A stretch of 64,000 nt of DNA. It comes from Hippasteria phrygiana. Taxonomy: Eukaryota; Echinodermata; Asteroidea; Valvatida; Goniasteridae. The notes below the pieces were generated by a model. The model was not told the DNA's origin. It ran no database searches and was given only the letters and a program-made list of their open reading frames with translations. How positions within the stretch are numbered: the stretch's first letter is position 1; each line of letters starts with the position of its first letter. The stretch is taken from positions 1 through 64,000 of the forward strand of contig JAZGUH010000767.1 in NCBI GenBank assembly GCA_037893225.1. Direction: 5' to 3'. Of the stretch, positions 25,721-40,000 are shown in pieces. The position numbers and the translations under genes are program-made.

Positions 25721-26415
25721 CAATTATGAATGAGTAAAGCAAGTCATACCCTAGGGAATTTGACAGGCATGGAGCAATAAATAGAAGGTAATATGCACAC
25801 AGATGTTGGCCGGAAAGAAAATAAACATTGCGAGGTTTGAATTTTCTCCACAAGTTTTAACTCTAAGAAGCCGCCGATAATTGCAACATGTAGCGCCAGA
25901 TCTAAGCTATCCATACATGTCAAAATTACTGAATTTGGTTGATATTTCATGCAATTATGAATGAGTAAAGCAAGTCCATACCCCAGGGAATTTGACATGC
26001 ATGGAGCAATAAATAGACGGTAACATGTACACAGATGTTGGCCGGAAAGAAAATAAACATTGCGAGGTTTGAATTTTCTCCACAAGTGTTAACTCTAAGA
26101 AGCCGCCGATAATTGCAACATGTAGCGCCAGATCTAAGCTATCCATACATGTCAAAATTACTGAATTTGGTTGATATTTCATGCAATTATGAATGAGTAA
26201 AGCAAGTCCATACCCCAGGGAATTTGACAGGCATGGAGCAATAAATAAAAGGTAATCTGCACACAGATGGTGGCCGGGAAGAAAATAAACATTGCGAGGT
26301 TTGAATTTTCTCCACAAGTGTTAACTCTAAGAAGCCGCCGATAATTGCAACATGTAGCGCCAGATCTAAGCTATCCATACATGTCAAAATTACTGAATTT
26401 GGTTGATATTTCATG
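25721..26415 (+). repeat. C-A-B linker between 15-monomer copies
   Basis: Three monomers, 695 bp, separating the two copies. The same C-A-B triplet ends both large copies at 14830 and 21781 and recurs elsewhere. Confidence 0.87.
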
Positions 26416-29400
26416 CAATTATGAATGAGTAAAGCAAGTCATACCCTAGGGAATTTGACAGGCATGGAGCAATAAATAGAAGGTAATCTGCACACAGATG
26501 TTGGCCGGAAAGAAAATAAACATTGCGAGGTTTGAATTTTCTCCACAAGTTTTAACTCTAAGAAGCCGCCGATAATTGCAACATGTAGCGCCAGATCTAA
26601 GCTATCCATACATGTCAAAATTACTGAATTTGGTTGATATTTCATGCAATTATGAATGAGTAAAGCAAGTCCATACCCCGGGGAATTTGACAGACATGGA
26701 GCAATAAATAAAAGGTAATCTGCACACAGATGGTGGCCGGGAAGAAAATAAACATTGCGAGGTTTGAATTTTCTCCACAAGTGTTAACTCTAAGAAGCCG
26801 CCGATAATTGCAACATGTAGCGCCAGATCTAAGCTATCCATACATGTCAAAATTACTGAATTTGGTTGATATTTCATGCAATTATGAATGAGTAAAGCAA
26901 GTCCATACCCCAGGGAATTTGACATGCAGGGAGCAATAAATAGACGGTAACATGTACACAGATGTTGGCCGGAAAGAAAATAAACATTGCGAGGTTTGAA
27001 TTTTCTCCACAAGTGTTAACTCTAAGAAGCCGCCGATAATTGCAACATGTAGCGCCAGATCTAAGCTATCCATACATGTCAAAATTACTGAATTTGGTTG
27101 ATATTTCATGCAATTATGAATGAGTAAAGCAAGTCCATACCCCAGGGAATTTGACAGGCATGGAGCAATAAATAAAAGGTAATCTGCACACAGATGGTGG
27201 CCGGGAAGAAAATAAACATTGCGAGGTTTGAATTTTCTCCACAAGTGTTAACTCTAAGAAGCCGCCGATAATTGCAACATGTAGCGCCAGATCTAAGCTA
27301 TCCATACATGTCAAAATTACTGAATTTGGTTGATATTTCATGCAATTATGAATGAGTAAAGCAAGTCATACCCTAGGGAATTTGACAGGCATGGAGCAAT
27401 AAATAGAAGGTAATATGCACACAGATGTTGGCCGGAAAGAAAATAAACATTGCGAGGTTTGAATTTTCTCCACAAGTTTTAACTCTAAGAAGCCGCCGAT
27501 AATTGCAACATGTAGCGCCAGATCTAAGCTATCCATACATGTCAAAATTACTGAATTTGGTTGATATTTCATGCAATTATGAATGAGTAAAGCAAGTCCA
27601 TACCCCGGGGAATTTGACAGACATGGAGCAATAAATAAAAGGTAATCTGCACACAGATGGTGGCCGGGAAGAAAATAAACATTGCGAGGTTTGAATTTTC
27701 TCCACAAGTGTTAACTCTAAGAAGCCGCCGATAATTGCAACATGTAGCGCCAGATCTAAGCTATCCATACATGTCAAAATTACTGAATTTGGTTGATATT
27801 TCATGCAATTATGAATGAGTAAAGCAAGTCCATACCCCAGGGAATTTGACAGGCAGGGAGCAATAAATAGACGGTAACATGTACACAGATGTTGGCCGGA
27901 AAGAAAATAAACATTGCGAGGTTTGAATTTTCTCCACAAGTGTTAACTCTAAGAAGCCGCCGATAATTGCAACATGTAGCGCCAGATCTAAGCTATCCAT
28001 ACATGTCAAAATTACTGAATTTGGTTGATATTTCATGCAATTATGAATGAGTAAAGCAAGTCCATACCCCGGGGAATTTGACAGACATGGAGCAATAAAT
28101 AAAAGGTAATATGCACACAGATGGTGGCCGGGAAGAAAATAAACATTGCGAGGTTTGAATTTTCTCCACAAGTGTTAACTCTAAGAAGCCGCCGATAATT
28201 GCAACATGTAGCGCCAGATCTAAGCTATCCATACATGTCAAAATTACTGAATTTGGTTGATATTTCATGCAATTATGAATGAGTAAAGCAAGTCCATACC
28301 CCAGGGAATTTGACATGCAGGGAGCAATAAATAGACGGTAACATGTACACAGATGTTGGCCGGAAAGAAAATAAACATTGCGAGGTTTGAATTTTCTCCA
28401 CAAGTGTTAACTCTAAGAAGCCGCCGATAATTGCAACATGTAGCGCCAGATCTAAGCTATCCATACATGTCAAAATTACTGAATTTGGTTGATATTTCAT
28501 GCAATTATGAATGAGTAAAGCAAGTCCATACCCCAGGGAATTTGACAGGCATGGAGCAATAAATAAAAGGTAATCTGCACACAGATGGTGGCCGGGAAGA
28601 AAATAAACATTGCGAGGTTTGAATTTTCTCCACAAGTGTTAACTCTAAGAAGCCGCCGATAATTGCAACATGTAGCGCCAGATCTAAGCTATCCATACAT
28701 GTCAAAATTACTGAATTTGGTTGATATTTCATGCAATTATGAATGAGTAAAGCAAGTCATACCCTAGGGAATTTGACAGGCATGGAGCAATAAATAGAAG
28801 GTAATATGCACACAGATGTTGGCCGGAAAGAAAATAAACATTGCGAGGTTTGAATTTTCTCCACAAGTTTTAACTCTAAGAAGCCGCCGATAATTGCAAC
28901 ATGTAGCGCCAGATCTAAGCTATCCATACATGTCAAAATTACTGAATTTGGTTGATATTTCATGCAATTATGAATGAGTAAAGCAAGTCCATACCCCGGG
29001 GAATTTGACAGACATGGAGCAATAAATAAAAGGTAATCTGCACACAGATGGTGGCCGGGAAGAAAATAAACATTGCGAGGTTTGAATTTTCTCCACAAGT
29101 GTTAACTCTAAGAAGCCGCCGATAATTGCAACATGTAGCGCCAGATCTAAGCTATCCATACATGTCAAAATTACTGAATTTGGTTGATATTTCATGCAAT
29201 TATGAATGAGTAAAGCAAGTCCATACCCCAGGGAATTTGACATGCAGGGAGCAATAAATAGACGGTAACATGTACACAGATGTTGGCCGGAAAGAAAATA
29301 AACATTGCGAGGTTTGAATTTTCTCCACAAGTGTTAACTCTAAGAAGCCGCCGATAATTGCAACATGTAGCGCCAGATCTAAGCTATCCATACATGTCAA

Positions 29401-29892
29401 AATTACTGAATTTGGTTGATATTTCATGCAATTATGAATGAGTAAAGCAAGTCCATACCCCGGGGAATTTGACAGACATGGAGCAATAAATAAAAGGTAA
29501 TATGCACACAGATGGTGGCCGGGAAGAAAATAAACATTGCGAGGTTTGAATTTTCTCCAGAAGTGTTAACTCTAAGAAGCCGCCGATAATTGCAACATGT
29601 AGCGCCAGATCTAAGCTATCCATACATGTCAAAATTACTGAATTTGGTTGATATTTCATGCAATTATGAATGAGTAAAGCAAGTCCATACCCCAGGGAAT
29701 TTGACATGCAGGGAGCAATAAATAGACGGTAACATGTACACAGATGTTGGCCGGAAAGAAAATAAACATTGCGAGGTTTGAATTTTCTCCACAAGTGTTA
29801 ACTCTAAGAAGCCGCCGATAATTGCAACATGTAGCGCCAGATCTAAGCTATCCATACATGTCAAAATTACTGAATTTGGTTGATATTTCATG
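26416..29892 (+). repeat. 15-monomer block, copy 2
   Basis: Order: Cc-D-E-B-C-D-E3-D3-E-B-C-D-E-D3-E, matching 22244-25720 one for one. Differences seen: c74 in the first C; E3 (gacaggcaggg) at 27806 in place of E; and absence of the private changes at 22676 and 25398. Confidence 0.88.
27806..28037 (+). repeat. Monomer variant E3
   Basis: E monomer (g51) with g47 as in B and C. Only one copy seen. It is a point change or a very short conversion tract. Confidence 0.85.
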
Positions 29893-32440
29893 CAATTATG
29901 AATGAGTAAAGCAAGTCCATACCCCAGGGAATTTGACAGGCATGGAGCAATAAATAAAAGGTAATCTGCACACAGATGGTGGCCGGGAAGAAAATAAACA
30001 TTGCGAGGTTTGAATTTTCTCCACAAGTGTTAACTCTAAGAAGCCGCCGATAATTGCAACATGTAGCGCCAGATCTAAGCTATCCATACATGTCAAAATT
30101 ACTGAATTTGGTTGATATTTCATGCAATTATGAATGAGTAAAGCAAGTCCATACCCCGGGGAATTTGACAGACATGGAGCAATAAATAAAAGGTAATCTG
30201 CACACAGATGGTGGCCGGGAAGAAAATAAACATTGCGAGGTTTGAATTTTCTCCACAAGTGTTAACTCTAAGAAGCCGCCGATAATTGCAACATGTAGCG
30301 CCAGATCTAAGCTATCCATACATGTCAAAATTACTGAATTTGGTTGATATTTCATGCAATTATGAATGAGTAAAGCAAGTCCATACCCCGGGGAATTTGA
30401 CAGACATGGAGCAATAAATAAAAGGTAATCTGCACACAGATGGTGGCCGGGAAGAAAATAAACATTGCGAGGTTTGAATTTTCTCCACAAGTGTTAACTC
30501 TAAGAAGCCGCCGATAATTGCAACATGTAGCGCCAGATCTAAGCTATCCATACATGTCAAAATTACTGAATTTGGTTGATATTTCATGCAATTATGAATG
30601 AGTAAAGCAAGTCCATACCCCAGGGAATTTGACATGCAGGGAGCAATAAATAGACGGTAACATGTACACAGATGTTGGCCGGAAAGAAAATAAACATTGC
30701 GAGGTTTGAATTTTCTCCACAAGTGTTAACTCTAAGAAGCCGCCGATAATTGCAACATGTAGCGCCAGATCTAAGCTATCCATACATGTCAAAATTACTG
30801 AATTTGGTTGATATTTCATGCAATTATGAATGAGTAAAGCAAGTCCATACCCCAGGGAATTTGACAGGCATGGAGCAATAAATAAAAGGTAATCTGCACA
30901 CAGATGGTGGCCGGGAAGAAAATAAACACTGCGAGGTTTGAATTTTCTCCACAAGTGTTAACTCTAAGAAGCCGCCGATAATTGCAACATGTAGCGCCAG
31001 ATCTAAGCTATCCATACATGTCAAAATTACTGAATTTGGTTGATATTTCATGCAATTATGAATGAGTAAAGCAAGTCATACCCTAGGGAATTTGACAGGC
31101 ATGGAGCAATAAATAGAAGGTAATATGCACACAGATGTTGGCCGGAAAGAAAATAAACATTGCGAGGTTTGAATTTTCTCCACAAGTTTTAACTCTAAGA
31201 AGCCGCCGATAATTGCAACATGTAGCGCCAGATCTAAGCTATCCATACATGTAAAAATTACTGAATTTGGTTGATATTTCATGCAATTATGAATGAGTAA
31301 AGCAAGTCATACCCTAGGGAATTTGACAGGCATGGAGCAATAAATAGAAGGTAATATGCACACAGATGTTGGCCGGAAAGAAAATAAACATTGCGAGGTT
31401 TGAATTTTCTCCACAAGTGTTAACTCTAAGAAGCCGCCGATAATTGCAACATGTAGCGCCAGATCTAAGCTATCCATACATGTCAAAATTACTGAATTTG
31501 GTTGATATTTCATGCAATTATGAATGAGTAAAGCAAGTCATACCCTAGGGAATTTGACAGGCATGGAGCAATAAATAGAAGGTAATATGCACACAGATGT
31601 TGGCCGGAAAGAAAATAAACATTGCGAGGTTTGAATTTTCTCCACAAGTTTTAACTCTAAGAAGCCGCCGATAATTGCAACATGTAGCGCCAGATCTAAG
31701 CTATCCATACATGTAAAAATTACTGAATTTGGTTGATATTTCATGCAATTATGAATGAGTAAAGCAAGTCATACCCTAGGGAATTTGACAGGCATGGAGC
31801 AATAAATAGAAGGTAATATGCACACAGATGTTGGCCGGAAAGAAAATAAACATTGCGAGGTTTGAATTTTCTCCACAAGTTTTAACTCTAAGAAGCCGCC
31901 GATAATTGCAACATGTAGCGCCAGATCTAAGCTATCCATACATGTCAAAATTACTGAATTTGGTTGATATTTCATGCAATTATGAATGAGTAAAGCAAGT
32001 CCATACCCCGGGGAATTTGACAGACATGGAGCAATAAATAAAAGGTAATCTGCACACAGATGGTGGCCGGGAAGAAAATAAACATTGCGAGGTTTGAATT
32101 TTCTCCACAAGTGTTAACTCTAAGAAGCCGCCGATAATTGCAACATGTAGCGCCAGATCTAAGCTATCCATACATGTAAAAATTACTGAATTTGGTTGAT
32201 ATTTCATGCAATTATGAATGAGTAAAGCAAGTCCATACCCCAGGGAATTTGACATGCAGGGAGCAATAAATAGACGGTAACATGTACACAGATGTTGGCC
32301 GGAAAGAAAATAAACATTGCGAGGTTTGAATTTTCTCCACAAGTGTTAACTCTAAGAAGCCGCCGATAATTGCAACATGTAGCGCCAGATCTAAGCTATC
32401 CATACATGTCAAAATTACTGAATTTGGTTGATATTTCATG
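29429..32440 (+). repeat. D3-led block, copy 1 (13 monomers)
   Basis: Order: D3-E-B-D-D-E-B-Ca-Cg-Ca-C-Dn-E. It is matched at 33832-37074. The shared rare marks are g at position 132 of D3, c at 30929 in B (aaacactgcg) and a202 in the D monomer at 31977. The first two monomers also belong to the preceding 15-monomer block, so duplications overlap. Confidence 0.88.
31284..31514 (+). repeat. Monomer variant Cg
   Basis: C monomer with g137 (caagtgttaac), the state of all non-C types, while keeping every C marker on the left. Other copies: 35918, 41940, 62785; with a202 at 33137; with c74 at 51435 and 54446. It is best explained by conversion of the right part of the monomer. Confidence 0.87.
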
Positions 32441-33831
32441 CAATTATGAATGAGTAAAGCAAGTCCATACCCCGGGGAATTTGACAGACATGGAGCAATA
32501 AATAAAAGGTAATATGCACACAGATGGTGGCCGGGAAGAAAATAAACATTGCGAGGTTTGAATTTTCTCCAGAAGTGTTAACTCTAAGAAGCCGCCGATA
32601 ATTGCAACATGTAGCGCCAGATCTAAGCTATCCATACATGTCAAAATTACTGAATTTGGTTGATATTTCATGCAATTATGAATGAGTAAAGCAAGTCCAT
32701 ACCCCAGGGAATTTGACATGCAGGGAGCAATAAATAGACGGTAACATGTACACAGATGTTGGCCGGAAAGAAAATAAACATTGCGAGGTTTGAATTTTCT
32801 CCACAAGTGTTAACTCTAAGAAGCCGCCGATAATTGCAACATGTAGCGCCAGATCTAAGCTATCCATACATGTCAAAATTACTGAATTTGGTTGATATTT
32901 CATGCAATTATGAATGAGTAAAGCAAGTCCATACCCCAGGGAATTTGACAGGCATGGAGCAATAAATAAAAGGTAATCTGCACACAGATGGTGGCCGGGA
33001 AGAAAATAAACATTGCGAGGTTTGAATTTTCTCCACAAGTGTTAACTCTAAGAAGCCGCCGATAATTGCAACATGTAGCGCCAGATCTAAGCTATCCATA
33101 CATGTCAAAATTACTGAATTTGGTTGATATTTCATGCAATTATGAATGAGTAAAGCAAGTCATACCCTAGGGAATTTGACAGGCATGGAGCAATAAATAG
33201 AAGGTAATATGCACACAGATGTTGGCCGGAAAGAAAATAAACATTGCGAGGTTTGAATTTTCTCCACAAGTGTTAACTCTAAGAAGCCGCCGATAATTGC
33301 AACATGTAGCGCCAGATCTAAGCTATCCATACATGTAAAAATTACTGAATTTGGTTGATATTTCATGCAATTATGAATGAGTAAAGCAAGTCCATACCCC
33401 AGGGAATTTGACATGCAGGGAGCAATAAATAGACGGTAACATGTACACAGATGTTGGCCGGAAAGAAAATAAACATTGCGAGGTTTGAATTTTCTCCACA
33501 AGTGTTAACTCTAAGAAGCCGCCGATAATTGCAACATGTAGCGCCAGATCTAAGCTATCCATACATGTCAAAATTACTGAATTTGGTTGATATTTCATGC
33601 AATTATGAATGAGTAAAGCAAGTCCATACCCCGGGGAATTTGACAGACATGGAGCAATAAATAAAAGGTAATATGCACACAGATGGTGGCCGGGAAGAAA
33701 ATAAACATTGCGAGGTTTGAATTTTCTCCACAAGTGTTAACTCTAAGAAGCCGCCGATAATTGCAACATGTAGCGCCAGATCTAAGCTATCCATACATGT
33801 CAAAATTACTGAATTTGGTTGATATTTCATG
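32441..33831 (+). repeat. Six-monomer spacer D3-E-B-Cag-E-D3
   Basis: Lies between the two D3-led blocks. The C monomer at 33137 combines g137 and a202, and is followed directly by E, an unusual neighbour. This suggests a lost D monomer. Confidence 0.85.
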
Positions 33832-36800
33832 CAATTATGAATGAGTAAAGCAAGTCCATACCCCGGGGAATTTGACAGACATGGAGCAATAAATAAAAGG
33901 TAATATGCACACAGATGGTGGCCGGGAAGAAAATAAACATTGCGAGGTTTGAATTTTCTCCAGAAGTGTTAACTCTAAGAAGCCGCCGATAATTGCAACA
34001 TGTAGCGCCAGATCTAAGCTATCCATACATGTCAAAATTACTGAATTTGGTTGATATTTCATGCAATTATGAATGAGTAAAGCAAGTCCATACCCCAGGG
34101 AATTTGACATGCAGGGAGCAATAAATAGACGGTAACATGTACACAGATGTTGGCCGGAAAGAAAATAAACATTGCGAGGTTTGAATTTTCTCCACAAGTG
34201 TTAACTCTAAGAAGCCGCCGATAATTGCAACATGTAGCGCCAGATCTAAGCTATCCATACATGTCAAAATTACTGAATTTGGTTGATATTTCATGCAATT
34301 ATGAATGAGTAAAGCAAGTCCATACCCCAGGGAATTTGACAGGCATGGAGCAATAAATAAAAGGTAATCTGCACACAGATGGTGGCCGGGAAGAAAATAA
34401 ACATTGCGAGGTTTGAATTTTCTCCACAAGTGTTAACTCTAAGAAGCCGCCGATAATTGCAACATGTAGCGCCAGATCTAAGCTATCCATACATGTCAAA
34501 ATTACTGAATTTGGTTGATATTTCATGCAATTATGAATGAGTAAAGCAAGTCATACCCTAGGGAATTTGACAGGCATGGAGCAATAAATAGAAGGTAATA
34601 TGCACACAGATGTTGGCCGGAAAGAAAATAAACATTGCGAGGTTTGAATTTTCTCCACAAGTTTTAACTCTAAGAAGCCGCCGATAATTGCAACATGTAG
34701 CGCCAGATCTAAGCTATCCATACATGTCAAAATTACTGAATTTGGTTGATATTTCATGCAATTATGAATGAGTAAAGCAAGTCCATACCCCGGGGAATTT
34801 GACAGACATGGAGCAATAAATAAAAGGTAATCTGCACACAGATGGTGGCCGGGAAGAAAATAAACATTGCGAGGTTTGAATTTTCTCCACAAGTGTTAAC
34901 TCTAAGAAGCCGCCGATAATTGCAACATGTAGCGCCAGATCTAAGCTATCCATACATGTCAAAATTACTGAATTTGGTTGATATTTCATGCAATTATGAA
35001 TGAGTAAAGCAAGTCCATACCCCGGGGAATTTGACAGACATGGAGCAATAAATAAAAGGTAATCTGCACACAGATGGTGGCCGGGAAGAAAATAAACATT
35101 GCGAGGTTTGAATTTTCTCCACAAGTGTTAACTCTAAGAAGCCGCCGATAATTGCAACATGTAGCGCCAGATCTAAGCTATCCATACATGTCAAAATTAC
35201 TGAATTTGGTTGATATTTCATGCAATTATGAATGAGTAAAGCAAGTCCATACCCCAGGGAATTTGACATGCAGGGAGCAATAAATAGACGGTAACATGTA
35301 CACAGATGTTGGCCGGAAAGAAAATAAACATTGCGAGGTTTGAATTTTCTCCACAAGTGTTAACTCTAAGAAGCCGCCGATAATTGCAACATGTAGCGCC
35401 AGATCTAAGCTATCCATACATGTCAAAATTACTGAATTTGGTTGATATTTCATGCAATTATGAATGAGTAAAGCAAGTCCATACCCCAGGGAATTTGACA
35501 GGCATGGAGCAATAAATAAAAGGTAATCTGCACACAGATGGTGGCCGGGAAGAAAATAAACACTGCGAGGTTTGAATTTTCTCCACAAGTGTTAACTCTA
35601 AGAAGCCGCCGATAATTGCAACATGTAGCGCCAGATCTAAGCTATCCATACATGTCAAAATTACTGAATTTGGTTGATATTTCATGCAATTATGAATGAG
35701 TAAAGCAAGTCATACCCTAGGGAATTTGACAGGCATGGAGCAATAAATAGAAGGTAATATGCACACAGATGTTGGCCGGAAAGAAAATAAACATTGCGAG
35801 GTTTGAATTTTCTCCACAAGTTTTAACTCTAAGAAGCCGCCGATAATTGCAACATGTAGCGCCAGATCTAAGCTATCCATACATGTAAAAATTACTGAAT
35901 TTGGTTGATATTTCATGCAATTATGAATGAGTAAAGCAAGTCATACCCTAGGGAATTTGACAGGCATGGAGCAATAAATAGAAGGTAATATGCACACAGA
36001 TGTTGGCCGGAAAGAAAATAAACATTGCGAGGTTTGAATTTTCTCCACAAGTGTTAACTCTAAGAAGCCGCCGATAATTGCAACATGTAGCGCCAGATCT
36101 AAGCTATCCATACATGTCAAAATTACTGAATTTGGTTGATATTTCATGCAATTATGAATGAGTAAAGCAAGTCATACCCTAGGGAATTTGACAGGCATGG
36201 AGCAATAAATAGAAGGTAATATGCACACAGATGTTGGCCGGAAAGAAAATAAACATTGCGAGGTTTGAATTTTCTCCACAAGTTTTAACTCTAAGAAGCC
36301 GCCGATAATTGCAACATGTAGCGCCAGATCTAAGCTATCCATACATGTAAAAATTACTGAATTTGGTTGATATTTCATGCAATTATGAATGAGTAAAGCA
36401 AGTCATACCCTAGGGAATTTGACAGGCATGGAGCAATAAATAGAAGGTAATATGCACACAGATGTTGGCCGGAAAGAAAATAAACATTGCGAGGTTTGAA
36501 TTTTCTCCACAAGTTTTAACTCTAAGAAGCCGCCGATAATTGCAACATGTAGCGCCAGATCTAAGCTATCCATACATGTCAAAATTACTGAATTTGGTTG
36601 ATATTTCATGCAATTATGAATGAGTAAAGCAAGTCCATACCCCGGGGAATTTGACAGACATGGAGCAATAAATAAAAGGTAATCTGCACACAGATGGTGG
36701 CCGGGAAGAAAATAAACATTGCGAGGTTTGAATTTTCTCCACAAGTGTTAACTCTAAGAAGCCGCCGATAATTGCAACATGTAGCGCCAGATCTAAGCTA

Positions 36801-37074
36801 TCCATACATGTAAAAATTACTGAATTTGGTTGATATTTCATGCAATTATGAATGAGTAAAGCAAGTCCATACCCCAGGGAATTTGACATGCAGGGAGCAA
36901 TAAATAGACGGTAACATGTACACAGATGTTGGCCGGAAAGAAAATAAACATTGCGAGGTTTGAATTTTCTCCACAAGTGTTAACTCTAAGAAGCCGCCGA
37001 TAATTGCAACATGTAGCGCCAGATCTAAGCTATCCATACATGTCAAAATTACTGAATTTGGTTGATATTTCATG
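33832..37074 (+). repeat. D3-led block, copy 2 (14 monomers)
   Basis: Order: D3-E-B-C-D-D-E-B-Ca-Cg-Ca-C-Dn-E, identical in order to copy 1 apart from one extra C at 34528. The B mark recurs at 35563, 4,634 bp after 30929. Its last five monomers overlap the start of the 6,022-bp unit. Confidence 0.88.
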
Positions 37075-40000
37075 CAATTATGAATGAGTAAAGCAAGTCC
37101 ATACCCCAGGGAATTTGACAGGCATGGAGCAATAAATAAAAGGTAATCTGCACACAGATGGTGGCCGGGAAGAAAATAAACATTGCGAGGTTTGAATTTT
37201 CTCCACAAGTGTTAACTTTAAGAAGCCGCCGATAATTGCAACATGTAGCGCCAGATCTAAGCTATCCATACATGTCAAAATTACTGAATTTGGTTGATAT
37301 TTCATGCAATTATGAATGAGTAAAGCAAGTCATACCCTAGGGAATTTGACAGGCATGGAGCAATAAATAGAAGGTAATATGCACACAGATGTTGGCCGGA
37401 AAGAAAATAAACATTGCGAGGTTTGAATTTTCTCCACAAGTTTTAACTCTAAGAAGCCGCCGATAATTGCAACATGTAGCGCCAGATCTAAGCTATCCAT
37501 ACATGTCAAAATTACTGAATTTGGTTGATATTTCATGCAATTATGAATGAGTAAAGCAAGTCCATACCCCAGGGAATTTGACATGCATGGAGCAATAAAT
37601 AGACGGTAACATGTACACAGATGTTGGCCGGAAAGAAAATAAACATTGCGAGGTTTGAATTTTCTCCACAAGTGTTAACTCTAAGAAGCCGCCGATAATT
37701 GCAACATGTAGCGCCAGATCTAAGCTATCCATACATGTCAAAATTACTGAATTTGGTTGATATTTCATGCAATTATGAATGAGTAAAGCAAGTCCATACC
37801 CCAGGGAATTTGACAGGCATGGAGCAATAAATAAAAGGTAATCTGCACACAGATGGTGGCCGGGAAGAAAATAAACATTGCGAGGTTTGAATTTTCTCCA
37901 CAAGTGTTAACTCTAAGAAGCCGCCGATAATTGCAACATGTAGCGCCAGATCTAAGCTATCCATACATGTCAAAATTACTGAATTTGGTTGATATTTCAT
38001 GCAATTATGAATGAGTAAAGCAAGTCATACCCTAGGGAATTTGACAGGCATGGAGCAATAAATAGAAGGTAATATGCACACAGATGTTGGCCGGAAAGAA
38101 AATAAACATTGCGAGGTTTGAATTTTCTCCACAAGTTTTAACTCTAAGAAGCCGCCGATAATTGCAACATGTAGCGCCAGATCTAAGCTATCCATACATG
38201 TCAAAATTACTGAATTTGGTTGATATTTCATGCAATTATGAATGAGTAAAGCAAGTCCATACCCCAGGGAATTTGACAGGCATGGAGCAATAAATAAAAG
38301 GTAATCTGCACACAGATGGTGGCCGGGAAGAAAATAAACATTGCGAGGTTTGAATTTTCTCCACAAGTGTTAACTCTAAGAAGCCGCCGATAATTGCAAC
38401 ATGTAGCGCCAGATCTAAGCTATCCATACATGTCAAAATTACTGAATTTGGTTGATATTTCATGCAATTATGAATGAGTAAAGCAAGTCATACCCTAGGG
38501 AATTTGACAGGCATGGAGCAATAAATAGAAGGTAATATGCACACAGATGTTGGCCGGAAAGAAAATAAACATTGCGAGGTTTGAATTTTCTCCACAAGTT
38601 TTAACTCTAAGAAGCCGCCGATAATTGCAACATGTAGCGCCAGATCTAAGCTATCCATACATGTAAAAATTACTGAATTTGGTTGATATTTCATGCAATT
38701 ATGAATGAGTAAAGCAAGTCCATACCCCGGGGAATTTGACAGACATGGAGCAATAAATAAAAGGTAATCTGCACACAGATGGTGGCCGGGAAGAAAATAA
38801 ACATTGCGAGGTTTGAATTTTCTCCACAAGTGTTAACTCTAAGAAGCCGCCGATAATTGCAACATGTAGCGCCAGATCTAAGCTATCCATACATGTCAAA
38901 ATTACTGAATTTGGTTGATATTTCATGCAATTATGAATGAGTAAAGCAAGTCCATACCCCAGGGAATTTGACATGCAGGGAGCAATAAATAGACGGTAAC
39001 ATGTACACAGATGTTGGCCGGAAAGAAAATAAACATTGCGAGGTTTGAATTTTCTCCACAAGTGTTAACTCTAAGAAGCCGCCGATAATTGCAACATGTA
39101 GCGCCAGATCTAAGCTATCCATACATGTCAAAATTACTGAATTTGGTTGATATTTCATGCAATTATGAATGAGTAAAGCAAGTCCATACCCCAGGGAATT
39201 TGACAGGCATGGAGCAATAAATAAAAGGTAATCTGCACACAGATGGTGGCCGGGAAGAAAATAAACATTGCGAGGTTTGAATTTTCTCCACAAGTGTTAA
39301 CTCTAAGAAGCCGCCGATAATTGCAACATGTAGCGCCAGATCTAAGCTATCCATACATGTCAAAATTACTGAATTTGGTTGATATTTCATGCAATTATGA
39401 ATGAGTAAAGCAAGTCATACCCTAGGGAATTTGACAGGCATGGAGCAATAAATAGAAGGTAATATGCACACAGATGTTGGCCGGAAAGAAAATAAACATT
39501 GCGAGGTTTGAATTTTCTCCACAAGTTTTAACTCTAAGAAGCCGCCGATAATTGCAACATGTAGCGCCAGATCTAAGCTATCCATACATGTCAAAATTAC
39601 TGAATTTGGTTGATATTTCATGCAATTATGAATGAGTAAAGCAAGTCCATACCCCGGGGAATTTGACAGACATGGAGCAATAAATAAAAGGTAATCTGCA
39701 CACAGATGGTGGCCGGGAAGAAAATAAACATTGCGAGGTTTGAATTTTCTCCACAAGTGTTAACTCTAAGAAGCCGCCGATAATTGCAACATGTAGCGCC
39801 AGATCTAAGCTATCCATACATGTCAAAATTACTGAATTTGGTTGATATTTCATGCAATTATGAATGAGTAAAGCAAGTCCATACCCCAGGGAATTTGACA
39901 TGCAGGGAGCAATAAATAGACGGTAACATGTACACAGATGTTGGCCGGAAAGAAAATAAACATTGCGAGGTTTGAATTTTCTCCACAAGTGTTAACTCTA

